The notes beneath the pieces are model-generated. The model ran no database searches. It was not told where the DNA came from and saw only the letters and a program-made list of their open reading frames with translations. Source: Gambelia wislizenii (Eukaryota; Chordata; Lepidosauria; Squamata; Crotaphytidae). From it: 64,000 bases of DNA. Position 1 is the stretch's first letter. Every line of letters begins with the position of its first letter. The DNA lies in NCBI GenBank assembly GCA_030847615.1, contig JAUMIR010000004.1:79701001-79765000 (forward strand), in the 5' to 3' direction. A program made the translations under genes and the position numbers. Below are positions 43,298-53,790 of this stretch, in pieces.

Positions 43298-46176
43298 ATG
43301 TCCCTTCCTTCCCCTACTCCTCCAGGCAGCCCTATCTACTCCCCAGTTCCATTACGTTCCATTATCTTTTCCAACCCCTGTTGCTCTCTGCTTTACTTGT
43401 AAATGTTTTTTTGCAGAGGAGGGAAGTTTCCCAAGGATCCTGTGGCGGTATTCAGATCATCATCCAAGGCACTGCAGCCTATGGTTTAGGAACCCCTAGA
43501 TCAGCATCATGACAGTGTTTTCCCCCTTTCCCCAATCCTATTCCTGTCTCATTATGCAACTGGCTTTGGTGTGAAGATTCTAGTTGTTAATAGCCAGAGT
43601 CCCCTGTTCTCTTCAAACCAGGATATTCTAACTTAATGTCAGTCGACAAAGCAGGAAAATAAATAAGGATAACATAGTGGTTTATTTCCCTTGTTTATTA
43701 ATCAACATTAACCCAGATAGAGTGAGGAACTCTGATTAAATGCAAGCCAGGATGCTCACCCTGAAGCAAACATAATGGGAGGAAGGCCAGCAAGGCCAGA
43801 ATAAAATGGTTGGGTCCTTGGGACAGTGAAGAAAAAAACCTCTTTTTATGCACATGTGAAAGCTCCCACTTTGGAGGGCTGGCTTTGCATTGCAGTAGAG
43901 TGGATCAGGCCTGGCAGGACTGCCAGGCCAAAAAAAGTGCCCCTTTCAGGCTCAAGTGAGGTGGCAGTTCTATGAGGGATGCCCTTATCTCTATCCAGTC
44001 TGGTGTGATCTAGGCCACAGTCTCAGAGACAGTGACCTCCATGTACCACCAGCCAAGGCCAGAGTGCATTATGAATGTTAATCAACCTTTGAGGGAAGGC
44101 ATGGGGGAAGAGATCTACAGCCCACTCTCTCCAGGAGGATTTCTTTCTTGACAGCACCATAGTACAACAAGGGTGAAAGTCATGCAGCCCTCCAGATGTT
44201 GAGCTACATGTTCCAGCAGCCCTAGCCAATATAGCAATAGTGAGGAACACTCAAAGTTGTAGTTCAACATCTGGAGAGCAGCATGATTCCCACCACTGGA
44301 GTACAAGAAGAGTGTGGGGGAGGGGAGTACCACCAGAAGACACTGAGGGCCCTGGAGCATTTGCTCCAGTCACACCATTGATAAGCCAGCCTTAAGGGCC
44401 AGGGACAAACATGAAGGCATGGCTCATTCATGAATTCAAGAACTGGTCATCCAAAGGTGGCTACTGAATGCTTAGGGCAAAATTACAGAATGGCTGTGTA
44501 TGAGATTACCTTGCCCTCTCCAACCTGACACCTGTGGACACCTCTCTGGACCCCTGTCCTCTATGAGAAAGGGAGGAAATGCCCTAGCATCACTCTGTGT
44601 ACAGAACAAGGTATTAGACAAAGCTGCCTTATCTCATATTAGACTATTTGTCCAGCAAGGCCAGTATGGTCTGTCCTGACCAGAAGCATCTCTCCAGTGC
44701 CTTACACTAAGAGCTTTCCCATCACTCTGCTGCCAGATCCTTTTAAAAAGGGGAGTTATCAGAGACTGAACCTGCTGAACCAACCATCTGATATTCTTCT
44801 TAGCTCCATTAAACTTAATAGCAGCTTTGCAGTGAATTCCATGAGCTGTGATTCTCCCTCCTTATTAAACTAATCCTCACTTATTTTTTTTTTTAAAAAA
44901 AAGCATCCCCCCCGGCCCTGGTAATCAATGGATCCTCAGACGTTTACCGTCAGGTATGGCTTCTTTCAAAGCAAGTTCTGCTCTGAAACCGGTTACATGC
45001 ATGCTGTGGAAACAGCATATGCATAGTCAATTTGTCCTCTGACATCTAATTGATACAACTATGATTGATCTAACTATTTTCTTTTTATTTTAAAAACTGT
45101 CCCTCATGCTGCTGGCAGATACATTTCTCCAGCAAAAAAAGAGTGGGGAAGACAGGAAAGTTTTCTGCTTTCAAAGAATGACCTTTCCTGATAATTAATT
45201 TGCTATTTTCAGCACCATCTGCTGTCTCACAGCCACATCCATCATAGCTGTAAAAAATTAAAACTCAATTAAAATGAAAACTGGTGTCACAGATTCATTG
45301 GGGGGGGTGCATAAAGTTCCAAGGAGCAATGCTATTTGACCCCTCCTGGAGGTTTACAGCTGTGCCCACTTCACAGGATTTACGATAAACTGTAATAAAT
45401 ACAAAGAGCTCTGGGGAGTGCCTTAACTACCAGCACATTTTTAGGGAGTGTTTTGATGAAATGCAACATTATTGACTGGGATGACAGCTGGGAACTGGCC
45501 ATAAAACCTAGGTGAAGTTCCACAGTTGGATATGTTTGTATTGAGCAGTCTGTCAGCCAAAGCAAGGGACGGGCTGGTGGGGGGGATTTTAACTACAGGA
45601 GAGGTAATTGTTTTTCCCCGAAATTATTTTCCTGAGATTTTTCTTTTTTTCTCAACTCCTCAAAAAAGACAGATAATTTGCAGAATTGTCTCCAAATGTT
45701 TCCTTTCCCTCCACCCACCTCACATCCCCACACTGCCCCAAAACAATGTTAAGCACAATGCATTATTTATTTATTTATTTGTGCAATTTCTATGTCACCT
45801 TTCTCCCAAAGTGGGACCCAAGGCAGCATATTGAAGATGCAATATGAAAATTGTGACCAGGCTATCAGTGTTGTAAAAACTAACCACACAAACTGTGTGT
45901 TCTATTGCTTCTGCTAAAAATGCACCTAAATCCCAAGAAACATTCACAAAATGTCCTTTTTCCCTGAAGAAATCCCTGAAATAGTCTGCCTAATTTCTCT
46001 GCCTGTAGATGGGGTGAATAATTTCAAGTTTCTATACAGTTCCTCTTATAAATGGCCTGTGTCTTGGCCATACTTGCAGACAAAAAAAAAAAAGGAAATT
46101 TTTCATTATTCACCCACATCAGTGGGAATGTTCTTGAAATAACAGCTTCCTTCTTCCTCTTCCTCTTCTTCTTATA
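43298..46176. other. unassigned; MITE at 44178-44295, LINE stub at 45758-45830
   Basis: At 44178-44295 a palindromic MITE is visible ('tgcagccctccagatgttga' against 'caacatctggagagcagcat'). At 45758-45830 'tttatttatttgtgcaattt' and 'cctttctcccaaagtgggac' look like an L2-type 3' end in minus orientation. The rest shows no exon. Poly-T/A at 44884-44903. Confidence 0.5.
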
Positions 46177-47363
46177 GGTCTTTATCAGATGCACTAAATA
46201 CGGCATCATAATGACACCACATAAACATGAAAGGGTTATGTACCACATGACGTCGACCTTTCACATTTATGTCAAGTCAAAAATTGTACTTTTTTATTGA
46301 AGGCTTAAGCCGTCAATTGATCCCCATGGCACTTTAGTGCCAGCATTGCCATCATATGAAACCTTGTGCCATTTAACTCATGTGAATGCAGCGTGAATGG
46401 CCGATCTGGCCAGAACACTTCTGGGTGAGATTGTCGGGAAGCCAACTTAAGAGCTGATAAGGAGCCCGGCTTGGCAACAACCCAGTTGAAAAGCACAGTA
46501 CCTGGTGTTGTCAGTAGCAGTCCTATAGGGTCAGAAGTACACGGAGAGAAAGTGAAGCACGAAGAGACAGTCCAAGGTCAAAAGGGTTCCGGCAGGTGGG
46601 TCAACCAAAGCAGTCCAAGGTCAAGATATCCAAAGTCTCAAGATAGCAAGGTTCAGGAGAGTCACAGGCAGAGGCTTCCTCCAGGAAATGCAGACTGCTT
46701 GCAACAAGGAACTCAGCATCCCACAGCTGCTTATGTTGGCCCAGCTCCCACTCCCAGCTGCGGGGTGATTGATGACCTTCTATCTCTTAATCTCTGAGAA
46801 CGATGAAGCCACGCCTTGTCTGCTCTCCTTTGGCTAAAGGTAGGTACCTGCTCTTCTACCTCTTGCTCTTGCTCCATTATGTCTCCCAGGCTTGGACCCT
46901 GTGCTGGGGGAGGGCTAGGCTGCTGAGCCCTGGGCTCTTCAGGGCTAGACTCAGACTCAGCCAGCTCTTCTGCCACTGGCTCAGCCTCCTCGCCTTCTGA
47001 GTCCTCAGAGTCCTGGCTGACCATGACAGAGATCACAACATCTAGGTAGGTGACACATTTTTTATCACCCTCCCTGGTTTACTTTTAAGTTTTTAAGTGT
47101 GTGTATGTGCTTCATGTAACTTTTTGTGTGTTGTTTTCAGTGTTTTGTTTTTTTGTTTCCCATGTGAGCGTCTTCTCATGAGAATCTGCAGGATTTTGAA
47201 TGAGGAAGTGAACAGAGTTATGTTCACTTCCTCGTTCATTGACTGGAAGTGTTTGCACAGGAGGGAAGGTAAGTGCAGCATGGCGAGTTGTTTTGATGGA
47301 ATAAAAATGGAAAAGTTATGCCAGGAAAAGAACAGGCTTTTCAGGGGTGGTCTCATAAGCTCC
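46177..47363. mobile_element. Harbinger-like DNA transposon, copy 2, split by an LTR
   Basis: Inverted relative to copy 1. The left end ggtctttatcagatgcact corresponds to copy 1's right end. The right end 'ctcataagctcc' corresponds to copy 1's left end. ATA flanks both sides (46174-46176, 47364-47366), again a 3-bp duplication. It keeps the central hairpin (about 47199-47238) with GAGGAAGTGAACA/TGTTCACTTCCTC arms, 13 of 13 paired. The LTR at 46432-47040 lies inside it. Confidence 0.75.
46432..47040 (-). mobile_element. probable solo LTR
   Basis: Minus-strand sequence of 609 bp starting TGTTGTGATCTC and ending CTTCCCGACA (TG...CA). It interrupts the Harbinger-like element, whose two halves can be aligned to copy 1. 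No clean target duplication was found, and no internal retroelement region is present. It contains a 101-codon frame (47036-46731, minus) rich in Glu/Ser/Pro and ending with QRRADKAWLHRSQRLRDRR; composition is protein-like, but nothing is recognised. An LTR of a Gypsy-type element is the best guess. Confidence 0.55.
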
Positions 47364-47536
47364 ATAGTATATTTTGAATAGTTCCACCTCATTCTTTAGG
47401 CAACCAGCCTCCCAGAGCAATTTACATCAAACCCAATCACAACAACAGTGAAATAATTAAATAATTAAAAAGTGAGCACATAATAAAAATCATTACAACA
47501 AAGACATGTTTCTCTATAAGCCTGAGTTACAACCAA
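47364..47536 (-). other. LINE 3'-stub-like segment
   Basis: 'cctcccagagcaatttacat' followed by an A-rich end resembles the L2-type 3' UTR in minus orientation; weak. Confidence 0.3.
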
Positions 47537-47758
47537 GGGCCTGTCTACACTACAGAAATACAGCAGTTTGGCACCACTTTATCCACCATAGTTCTGTCTT
47601 ATGGAATTCTGGTATTCATAGTTTTGTGAGGTATTAAGGCTTTTCTATCAGAGAACTCTGCTGCCTCACCAAACTACAAATACCATGATTCCATAGGATA
47701 GAACTATGGCTAAGTGGTGTCAAACTGCTGTACAGTATTTCTGCAATGTAGACAGGCC
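47537..47758. mobile_element. MITE with ggcctgtctacactacagaa ends
   Basis: Ends gggcctgtctacactacaga and inverted gaggcctgtctacattgcag. Inner arms ('cagcagtttggcaccacttt' and its inverted counterpart) make it palindromic over ~220 bp. A related element is at 53200-53467. Confidence 0.75.
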
Positions 47759-48319
47759 TCAAGTCGTAGTTTCCCTAAAGAAGGTAAATTACAGTTTCAA
47801 AGGCCTGGATTTCAAAGTATGCTTTATGAAGCAATGATTCAAAATAAGCACGAAATGAAGGTGTTGCGGAAACCACCTTTGTATAAATAATTTTTGTCAT
47901 ACTGATAAAAATGTTAAATAGAAAGATTCCATTTAGAAAGTCCAATTTATGTCTAGGCAAAGTAATACATTTTTAAAAACTAACCCCAATGATATATGAA
48001 ATCAAAGATATTTCTTTGGCATGTTCTACCCTATCATGTCAGTAATTTGAGTTATTATTTATGACAGTAGTAAAGATTCAACTTTCTGCATCTCAGTGTT
48101 TACATAATTAAAGTACGACACCTTAATTTTCTCTAATGCTGTAAAATATGCATAAATGATAGGAAACATTTAAAAGCTATAATTTTCCACAATTCATGCA
48201 AACTGATAAACATTGAAAGACTTGCTTTAAAACAAACAAACTACCTGTTGATATAGAATTCTGCACAGCCCAATTATATGTAAGAATGTAGCAATTTATG
48301 GTATCCAAGAACCTGGAAA
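47759..48319. other. no recognised feature
   Basis: AT-rich unassigned sequence. Confidence 0.45.
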
Positions 48320-48957
48320 TATAGTTTCTAGATCAAGGAATGAAATAGTACCACTTTATTCTGCTTTAGTCAGACCTCATCTGGAATACTGTGTCCAGTT
48401 CTGGGTACCACAGTTCAAGAAGGGTATTGACAAGCTGGAACATGTCCAGAGGAGGGTGACCAAAATGGTGAAAGGTCTGGAAATCAGGCCCTATGAGGAG
48501 TGGCTTAGGAAGCTGGGTACGTTTAGCCTGGGAAAGAGAAGGTTCAGAGGTGACATGATAGCCATAATAATAATAAATAATAAATAATAAATAATAAATA
48601 ATTTATTTATAGCCCACCCAATAAAAACACATGGAACACAATGTTTAAATACTTGAAAGAATGTCATATTGAAGAGGGAGCAGGCTTGTTTTTTGCTGCT
48701 CCAGAGACTAGGGCATGGAACAATGGACTCAAACTACAGGAAAAGAGATTCCACCTAAGCATTAAGAAGAACTTCCTGATGGTAGGATTTGTTCAACAGT
48801 TGAGTGCACTGCCTCTGAGTGTGGTGGAGTCTCCTTCCTTGAAGGTTTTTAAACAGAGGCTGGATGGTCATCTGTCAGGAATGCTTGTGTATTTCTGCAA
48901 GGCAGGGGGTTGGACTAAATTGCCCTCGTGGTCTCTTCCACCTCTATGATTCTATGA
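48320..48957 (+). mobile_element. CR1 LINE 3' end, split by a tiny L2 stub
   Basis: Sense CR1. Translation in frames gives [28 protein letters not shown] sequence. After 48640 follow FKYLKECHIEEGAGLFF and LKVFKQRLDGHLSGML, with the tail 'tctatgattctatg'. Confidence 0.88.
48574..48639 (-). mobile_element. L2-type 3'-end stub with (AAT)n, inside CR1
   Basis: (AATAAT)n followed by 'tttatttatagcccaccc' and an A-rich end sits between 'atagcc' and 'gtttaaa' of the CR1. The sequence equals the first bases of the L2 3' end at 57.33 kb ('aataataataat', 'tttatttatatcccgccc'). An extremely 5'-truncated insertion. Confidence 0.7.
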
Positions 48958-49343
48958 GGCTAGATGCTGACTGGAGTCTTTATTCTTGAGCCAACTAGTC
49001 TAACACAGTGGTCTGGAAATTTTGTGACGTAAATGAAATTCATGGGGTCACCAGAATTCGAAATTCGACAGGCAACTTGAAGGCACATACCATCCAGACA
49101 AGTAATTTTTCCAAGTTCTGCATTACACAGGGTAAACCATGGTTTGTCACCAAGACTAAGATGTCAAAGTGTAATTTGGTAAATGCTGTAACTCTGAAAG
49201 TTTAATCTTTACTTCTGTCACCAAGAGCTACAACCAAGTCTGGCAGTCTAACAAATACACTGGTGGATAACAAATACATTGTTGCATATATACTGCATAT
49301 TTTTAAGATGTGTTCCTAAACTTAATGGTTAAGAGGCCATTAT
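48958..49343. other. unassigned; possible SINE-tail-like block
   Basis: 'catggggtcaccagaattcg' followed by 'cgacaggcaacttgaaggca' near 49040-49087 resembles the 3' end shared by BovB-type LINEs and squamate SINEs. Weak. Confidence 0.3.
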
Positions 49344-49899
49344 GGGCTTAGCTACATGGGCAATTTACCCTGTCTTACCCCTGCCTTGGAGACCTGCAAT
49401 TCTGATAATTTTCTGATAATAGGCTTTCCCCCCGTTTTCCCCCCAGGGATGACCCCCAAGGCAAACAGGGGACTAAGATGGAGGGGGAAGATGGGATAAG
49501 GCCCAATTAAATATTTTTTTAAAAAAAAAATACCTGTTTAAATACATTCCATCCAGCAAAAAACAGATTGGGCCCCGCGTGACAGCATGAGCCCATTCTG
49601 GCATGCCAGCCCATCACTGCAACTGCCCTCTGCTTCGCTCTTCCGTAGCCAAAAAGGGGGCCCACGGCATGTGATCCAGGCTGGTCACATGCAGGGGACC
49701 TTGCTCATGTGCTGCGGGCCCCCGTCCTGATGTCAGAGAGGGCAACATGGATGGCGGCAGTGGCAGATGCAGGGATGGGCTGGCATGCTCATCTGGATTC
49801 CAGCCTGTTTCATGGAGGTAACAGAGGAGGAACAGGCCTGATCTGAAGGCAGGATATGCAGGCAGGGAGCTGACATATCCTGGCCCATGTAGATGAGCC
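49344..49899. mobile_element. DNA transposon with gggcTTAGCTACATGGGC ends, copy 3
   Basis: Starts gggcttagctacatgggcaa and ends, inverted, gggctcatctacatgggcca. Internal blocks are shared with 10172-10697: 'gatccaggctggtcacatgc' resembles 'aaccaaggctggtcacatg'. Confidence 0.65.
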
Positions 49900-49904
49900 C
49901 CTTG

Positions 49905-50338
49905 TGAATGTGTCTATTAACTAATGTGCTAAGAGGCCATTTGAGATCTTCAAAGGAGGCCCTGTTGTGTGTCCCAACACCTTGTGAAGTTAGGCTAATG
50001 GGTACACATAACAGGACTTTCTCTGTAACAGTGTCTGGACTGTGGAACTGCCTACCCAAGGAAGTTAGTCTGGCCTCATCTCTTTTTAGCTTCCAGAGGG
50101 CAGCCAAAACAATGCTGTTCTGCATGGCATGCAGTGTTTGATACTGCTGTTTTAACTGTTTTAAAACTGGACTCTGTGGTTGTTTTTAGTCTGTGTTTAG
50201 GAGTTTTTAAAGAGTATTTTAATGTGTTTTTAAAATGTTTTTATCTTTGTATTGTTTTAATTCATTTATATTTATCACCTCAGGAGCCCTTGTGGGCTGG
50301 GAGGTGATACAGAAATACTTTAAATAAATAAATATCCT
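49905..50338 (+). mobile_element. L2 LINE 3' end
   Basis: The plus strand reads VSGLWNCLPKEVSLASSLFSF and then QRAAKTMLF, the L2 C-terminal signature. A 3' UTR and (AAAT)n end near 'aaataaataaatatc' follow. 5' truncated, old. Confidence 0.78.
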
Positions 50339-51242
50339 TTGCCATCAGGATATGCAAGATCACATTTTTGGCTTAAATCCAATGACAGACCTACCTAGAG
50401 TGGACCCACTGAAATCAATGCAGCTTATACAAGTTGTGACTAACAGGTCACAATAGGTCTGTGTTAAGTACAGCTAACATTTGATTTAGCCTTTTGACTT
50501 CTAAAAAGGATGTTGAGCATGGTTATGATTATCTAGATAAATGTACCAAATAATAAAGGAGGAGGAAACAGGCAGAGCTTACAAAGTTGTATATTCCCTT
50601 GTAGGCCTGGGGGTCTGAGTGGTGATAGATACATTCTTCAAATAAATAAAAGTGTCATACAAGTTACTTTTGAAAAGTAATTGGTCTACCATCTTTAAAA
50701 GCTTTCACTTCCCATTTCTTAAGAGTAACTCAATATTTTTAATTACTGTTTTTTAAAATGTGAATGTGACTAGCCACTGGCCTATGGCACAACTCCCCTC
50801 TGGTTCACCTTACCATCTTCTCAACACCCACAAGAGGGCACAAGACAGCAGCAAAGCGCACAGCACACACCAGCAGTTAAAAATATGTGATATTAATCTT
50901 CCACTTTTTTATTTTCATTTTTAGTGAAGCCACACATCCCACACAGCTATAAAAGTTATGCTCCAAAAGAAGTGAAGTTATGCCTTATCAGGTTATAGCC
51001 ATAATGTAACTTAATGATTCCTTCATTTTTGGAGGAAGAACTAATCCTAACTACTTGTTAGGATTAGTTCTATTTGTTTGTAATGGGTTGCTTGTAACCT
51101 GTAAGAATTCACACCATAGCATGCTGAACATGCCCAATCTTGTCTGAGATTGGCAGCTAAACAGGATTGGGCCTGGTTAATACTTGGAGTCCCATTGCCA
51201 GTCAAAGTTCATGGTATAGCATGAGATGACTCAATGGAGTGG
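50339..51242. other. no recognised feature
   Basis: Unassigned sequence; 'cctaactacttgttaggatt' near 51047 is a small inverted repeat. Confidence 0.45.
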
Positions 51243-51250
51243 GTCTAGAT

Positions 51251-51360
51251 CAGATGTAGGGAATCTATGGCCCACCAGATGATGTTGGATTGCAAATCCC
51301 ATCAGCCCTAGCCAGATACAATCTAACAACATCTGAAGGGCCACATGATCCCCATCTCTA
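51251..51360. mobile_element. hAT palindromic MITE with perfect 8-bp duplication
   Basis: A 110-bp element between GTCTAGAT at 51243-51250 and 51361-51368. Ends 'cagatgtagggaatctatgg' and inverted 'tagagatggggatcatgtgg'. Confidence 0.88.
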
Positions 51361-51368
51361 GTCTAGAT

Positions 51369-52205
51369 GAGTCAGTGGCATAAGGCAACTTCTCGTTCCA
51401 TGGAGATGAAAACACAGTTCAGAATTTTTGATGACAGGAACCAATGAAACAGCCCTCCATGGAAACACAGAACTCTTACAAATTCTAATTTTAAAAGGAG
51501 TGGTATAGGCAACAAAGCCGTTCTTAGATTCCTGTGTATCCAATCATCCTAGGTTCTTTAAGGATCCTAAATGATGACAGGGGCATCAGTGTCATTAGCT
51601 GCTGAAAGTGGTTATATAAAGAGCAATGTGATCAGGAAAGCGAGACCACAACAGGTGATAGGAATCTCCATAGTACCGATCTACAAACAAGGAGGCAACA
51701 CATTCGCTAGGTAAGCATTCTACACATTTGCTTCTATGCAAAGTAGATCTGTTTTGGGGGAGAAGAGTTTAGACATATCAAATGGACCAGTACATTTTCC
51801 CTTATATGTATATTTCACTCTTTTGTGTTGCTCTGAACACTTTTCTTTGCAGCAAAGGGCTAGTGAATCAGAACAGCATTCTGGCTTCTTTCCCTGTCAC
51901 ACTCTCTAATAAACCTTTGCATTGGCTTCTCAAAAGAGCGGAATGGGTTTTGATTCTCAAAGGACAGAAAGAAGGATGCCAGAACTGTATTCAGTGTACT
52001 CAGATATGAATGCTATTTAAAACTATGACTCAGACAAAGTTGGCTTATGAATTGGCAAGGATGTAAGACTCAGGGGTTAAGAACCAGGTGTACCTAGGGA
52101 GTTCATTCTTTTGCAGAAGCAAATGCACAGATCTTCTATGAGATCTCGCTGAATAGATGCATTTCACCTCAGCAGTGTAAAGAGAGACTACCTTTACTTT
52201 ATACT
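51369..52205. other. no recognised feature
   Basis: Unassigned sequence. Confidence 0.45.
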
Positions 52206-52276
52206 CTCTCTCTCTGGCTTTTCTTCGCAAACGAAGATTCAGGAAGGACTCACCCCGTGCTTTCTGCAAGCACGCT
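52206..52276 (-). mobile_element. APE LINE 3'-end stub with stem-loop
   Basis: The last ~70 bp of the LINE family of 32.6-36.7 kb, minus strand. The hairpin reads GTGCTT-TCTGC-AAGCAC (52257-52273); compared with the other copies both arms have changed and still pair. Confidence 0.85.
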
Positions 52277-53199
52277 ATATTAATACAACAGTTGGGACTC
52301 TGCAGTCAGACATATCCTCATCCCATCTGTACCCTACCACAGTTTCAATTCACTTTTTTATAACTGATAGAGTAAGGATGGGAAAAGTGTAACCCCCAGC
52401 TGTTTTTTTGGACTTTGTCTCCAGTCATCTTTAGCTGTGATAGCCAATGGTGAAGAAATCAGGGAGTTATGGACCTACAACACTAAGAGAGCCACACACT
52501 GTTCAACCCGTGATAAAAGTAAACCCTTCTCTACAGACGTTGATGCCACAGTTAACCAGAGTCTCTAAAATACATGCACATTTTTCTGCTACAGATTTAC
52601 ATCTTCTAGAATTGCATTTCTTGGGTTTATAGCCCACTTCATTGTCTAATTGGTCTTTAGAGCAGCTTATAAGATCAGAATAACAATAAAAAGCCATTAA
52701 AACAATTATACCATTGCAATAAAAGAACGTGACAGTTAAGCAGAGGCTGGACAGCCACCTATCCAGGGTGCCATGTCCTGAATTTTGCTTATTTCTTCTT
52801 TATTTAAAATATTCATAAAAATCTTCTCTGCCCAGCAGATCCCCCAATGCAATGTACAATGAAATCACAATATAAAAATAGAAGGGGAACTTTACTCAAA
52901 AACAGACCAAAAACAGTTCTAAAAGTGAACAGTGTAGCAAAAATAATGGTAGTTTTGGCTATCTGCTGAAAGACAGGGATGGAGCCAGTTTCAGCTTCCT
53001 TGAGAGGCAGTTCTAGAATTGAACTGCTGCTGCCTTATATACTCCTCATCTAATCTCTTGGGGTGGTGGAACACACAATAGGGCCTGTACTAAGGTTATC
53101 AAATTCCAGGCAGGAGTCAGTCTTTCAGATAATGTGGTGCCAAGCTGTTTGGCAGGAGGTTAAAGTACCTACATTAGTGGTTTTAATACCATTAACTAT
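52277..53199. other. unassigned with weak LINE-stub remnants
   Basis: 'gggtttatagcccacttcat' (52624-) and 'cagaggctggacagccacc' (52742-) resemble LINE 3' pieces (L2-type and CR1). No exon seen. Confidence 0.35.
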
Positions 53200-53467
53200 G
53201 GGGTGTATCTACACTACACAGTTATATCAGTTGGAAAGCACCTTGATTCTTATGGCTCCATCCCATGGCATCCTAGGATCTGTAGTTTGATGAAGTACTT
53301 ATGATTTTCTGCTAAAGCGCTCTTGGCTGTAATTCAGGGGAGGTCACCAGAGCTTTCTAACAGAGAATTCTAAATTCCTCACCAAACAACAAATCCCAAG
53401 ATTCCATAGGATGGATTCATGATGGTGAAAGTGGTATCAAACACGCAATAACTGTGCAGTCAGGGAT
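53200..53467. mobile_element. MITE related to 47537-47758
   Basis: Starts 'gggtgtatctacactacaca', ends 'caataactgtgcagtcaggg'; contains 'ccataggatggattcatgat' and mirrored blocks as in 47537-47758. More diverged. Confidence 0.5.
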
Positions 53468-53489
53468 ATGGCTATGTGGGGGGGCAGAG

Positions 53490-53790
53490 ACAGAACATTA
53501 CCGCACTCCAAAGAAAAGCGGCAAAGCAGCAGAAATGTTCTGTCTTTCCTGCTGCCTTACCACATGGCATCTGCATTCTTCAGGAGTTCTTTCGTTCTGG
53601 TCCCATGAGGGACTGAGGTAAAACTGTCTCTTTTGCAAATGGATTTTTCTGGTTAGCAAAAAGACATGATTTGATCTTGGTCCCCCATGGGACCGGAATG
53701 AAGGAACACCGACATTATGTGATAAGGCAGCAGGAAAGATGGGAAGTTCCTGCTGCTTTGCCACTTTTCTTTGGAGTGCATTAAGGTTCA
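53490..53790. mobile_element. large imperfect palindrome, MITE-like
   Basis: 'gcactccaaagaaaagcggc' followed by 'aaagcagcag' at the left is mirrored by 'cctgctgctttgccactttt' and 'ctttggagtgc' at the right. 'cctgctgccttaccacatgg' is mirrored by 'tgtgataaggcagcagg', and 'ggtcccatgagggac' by 'ggtcccccatgggacc'. About 300 bp long. Confidence 0.6.

Noticed and set aside
46427..47045. 5-bp target duplication for the LTR-like insert
   Set aside because: Flanks gagat and tctag differ; the insert is kept as probable LTR on its TG...CA ends and the split host only.
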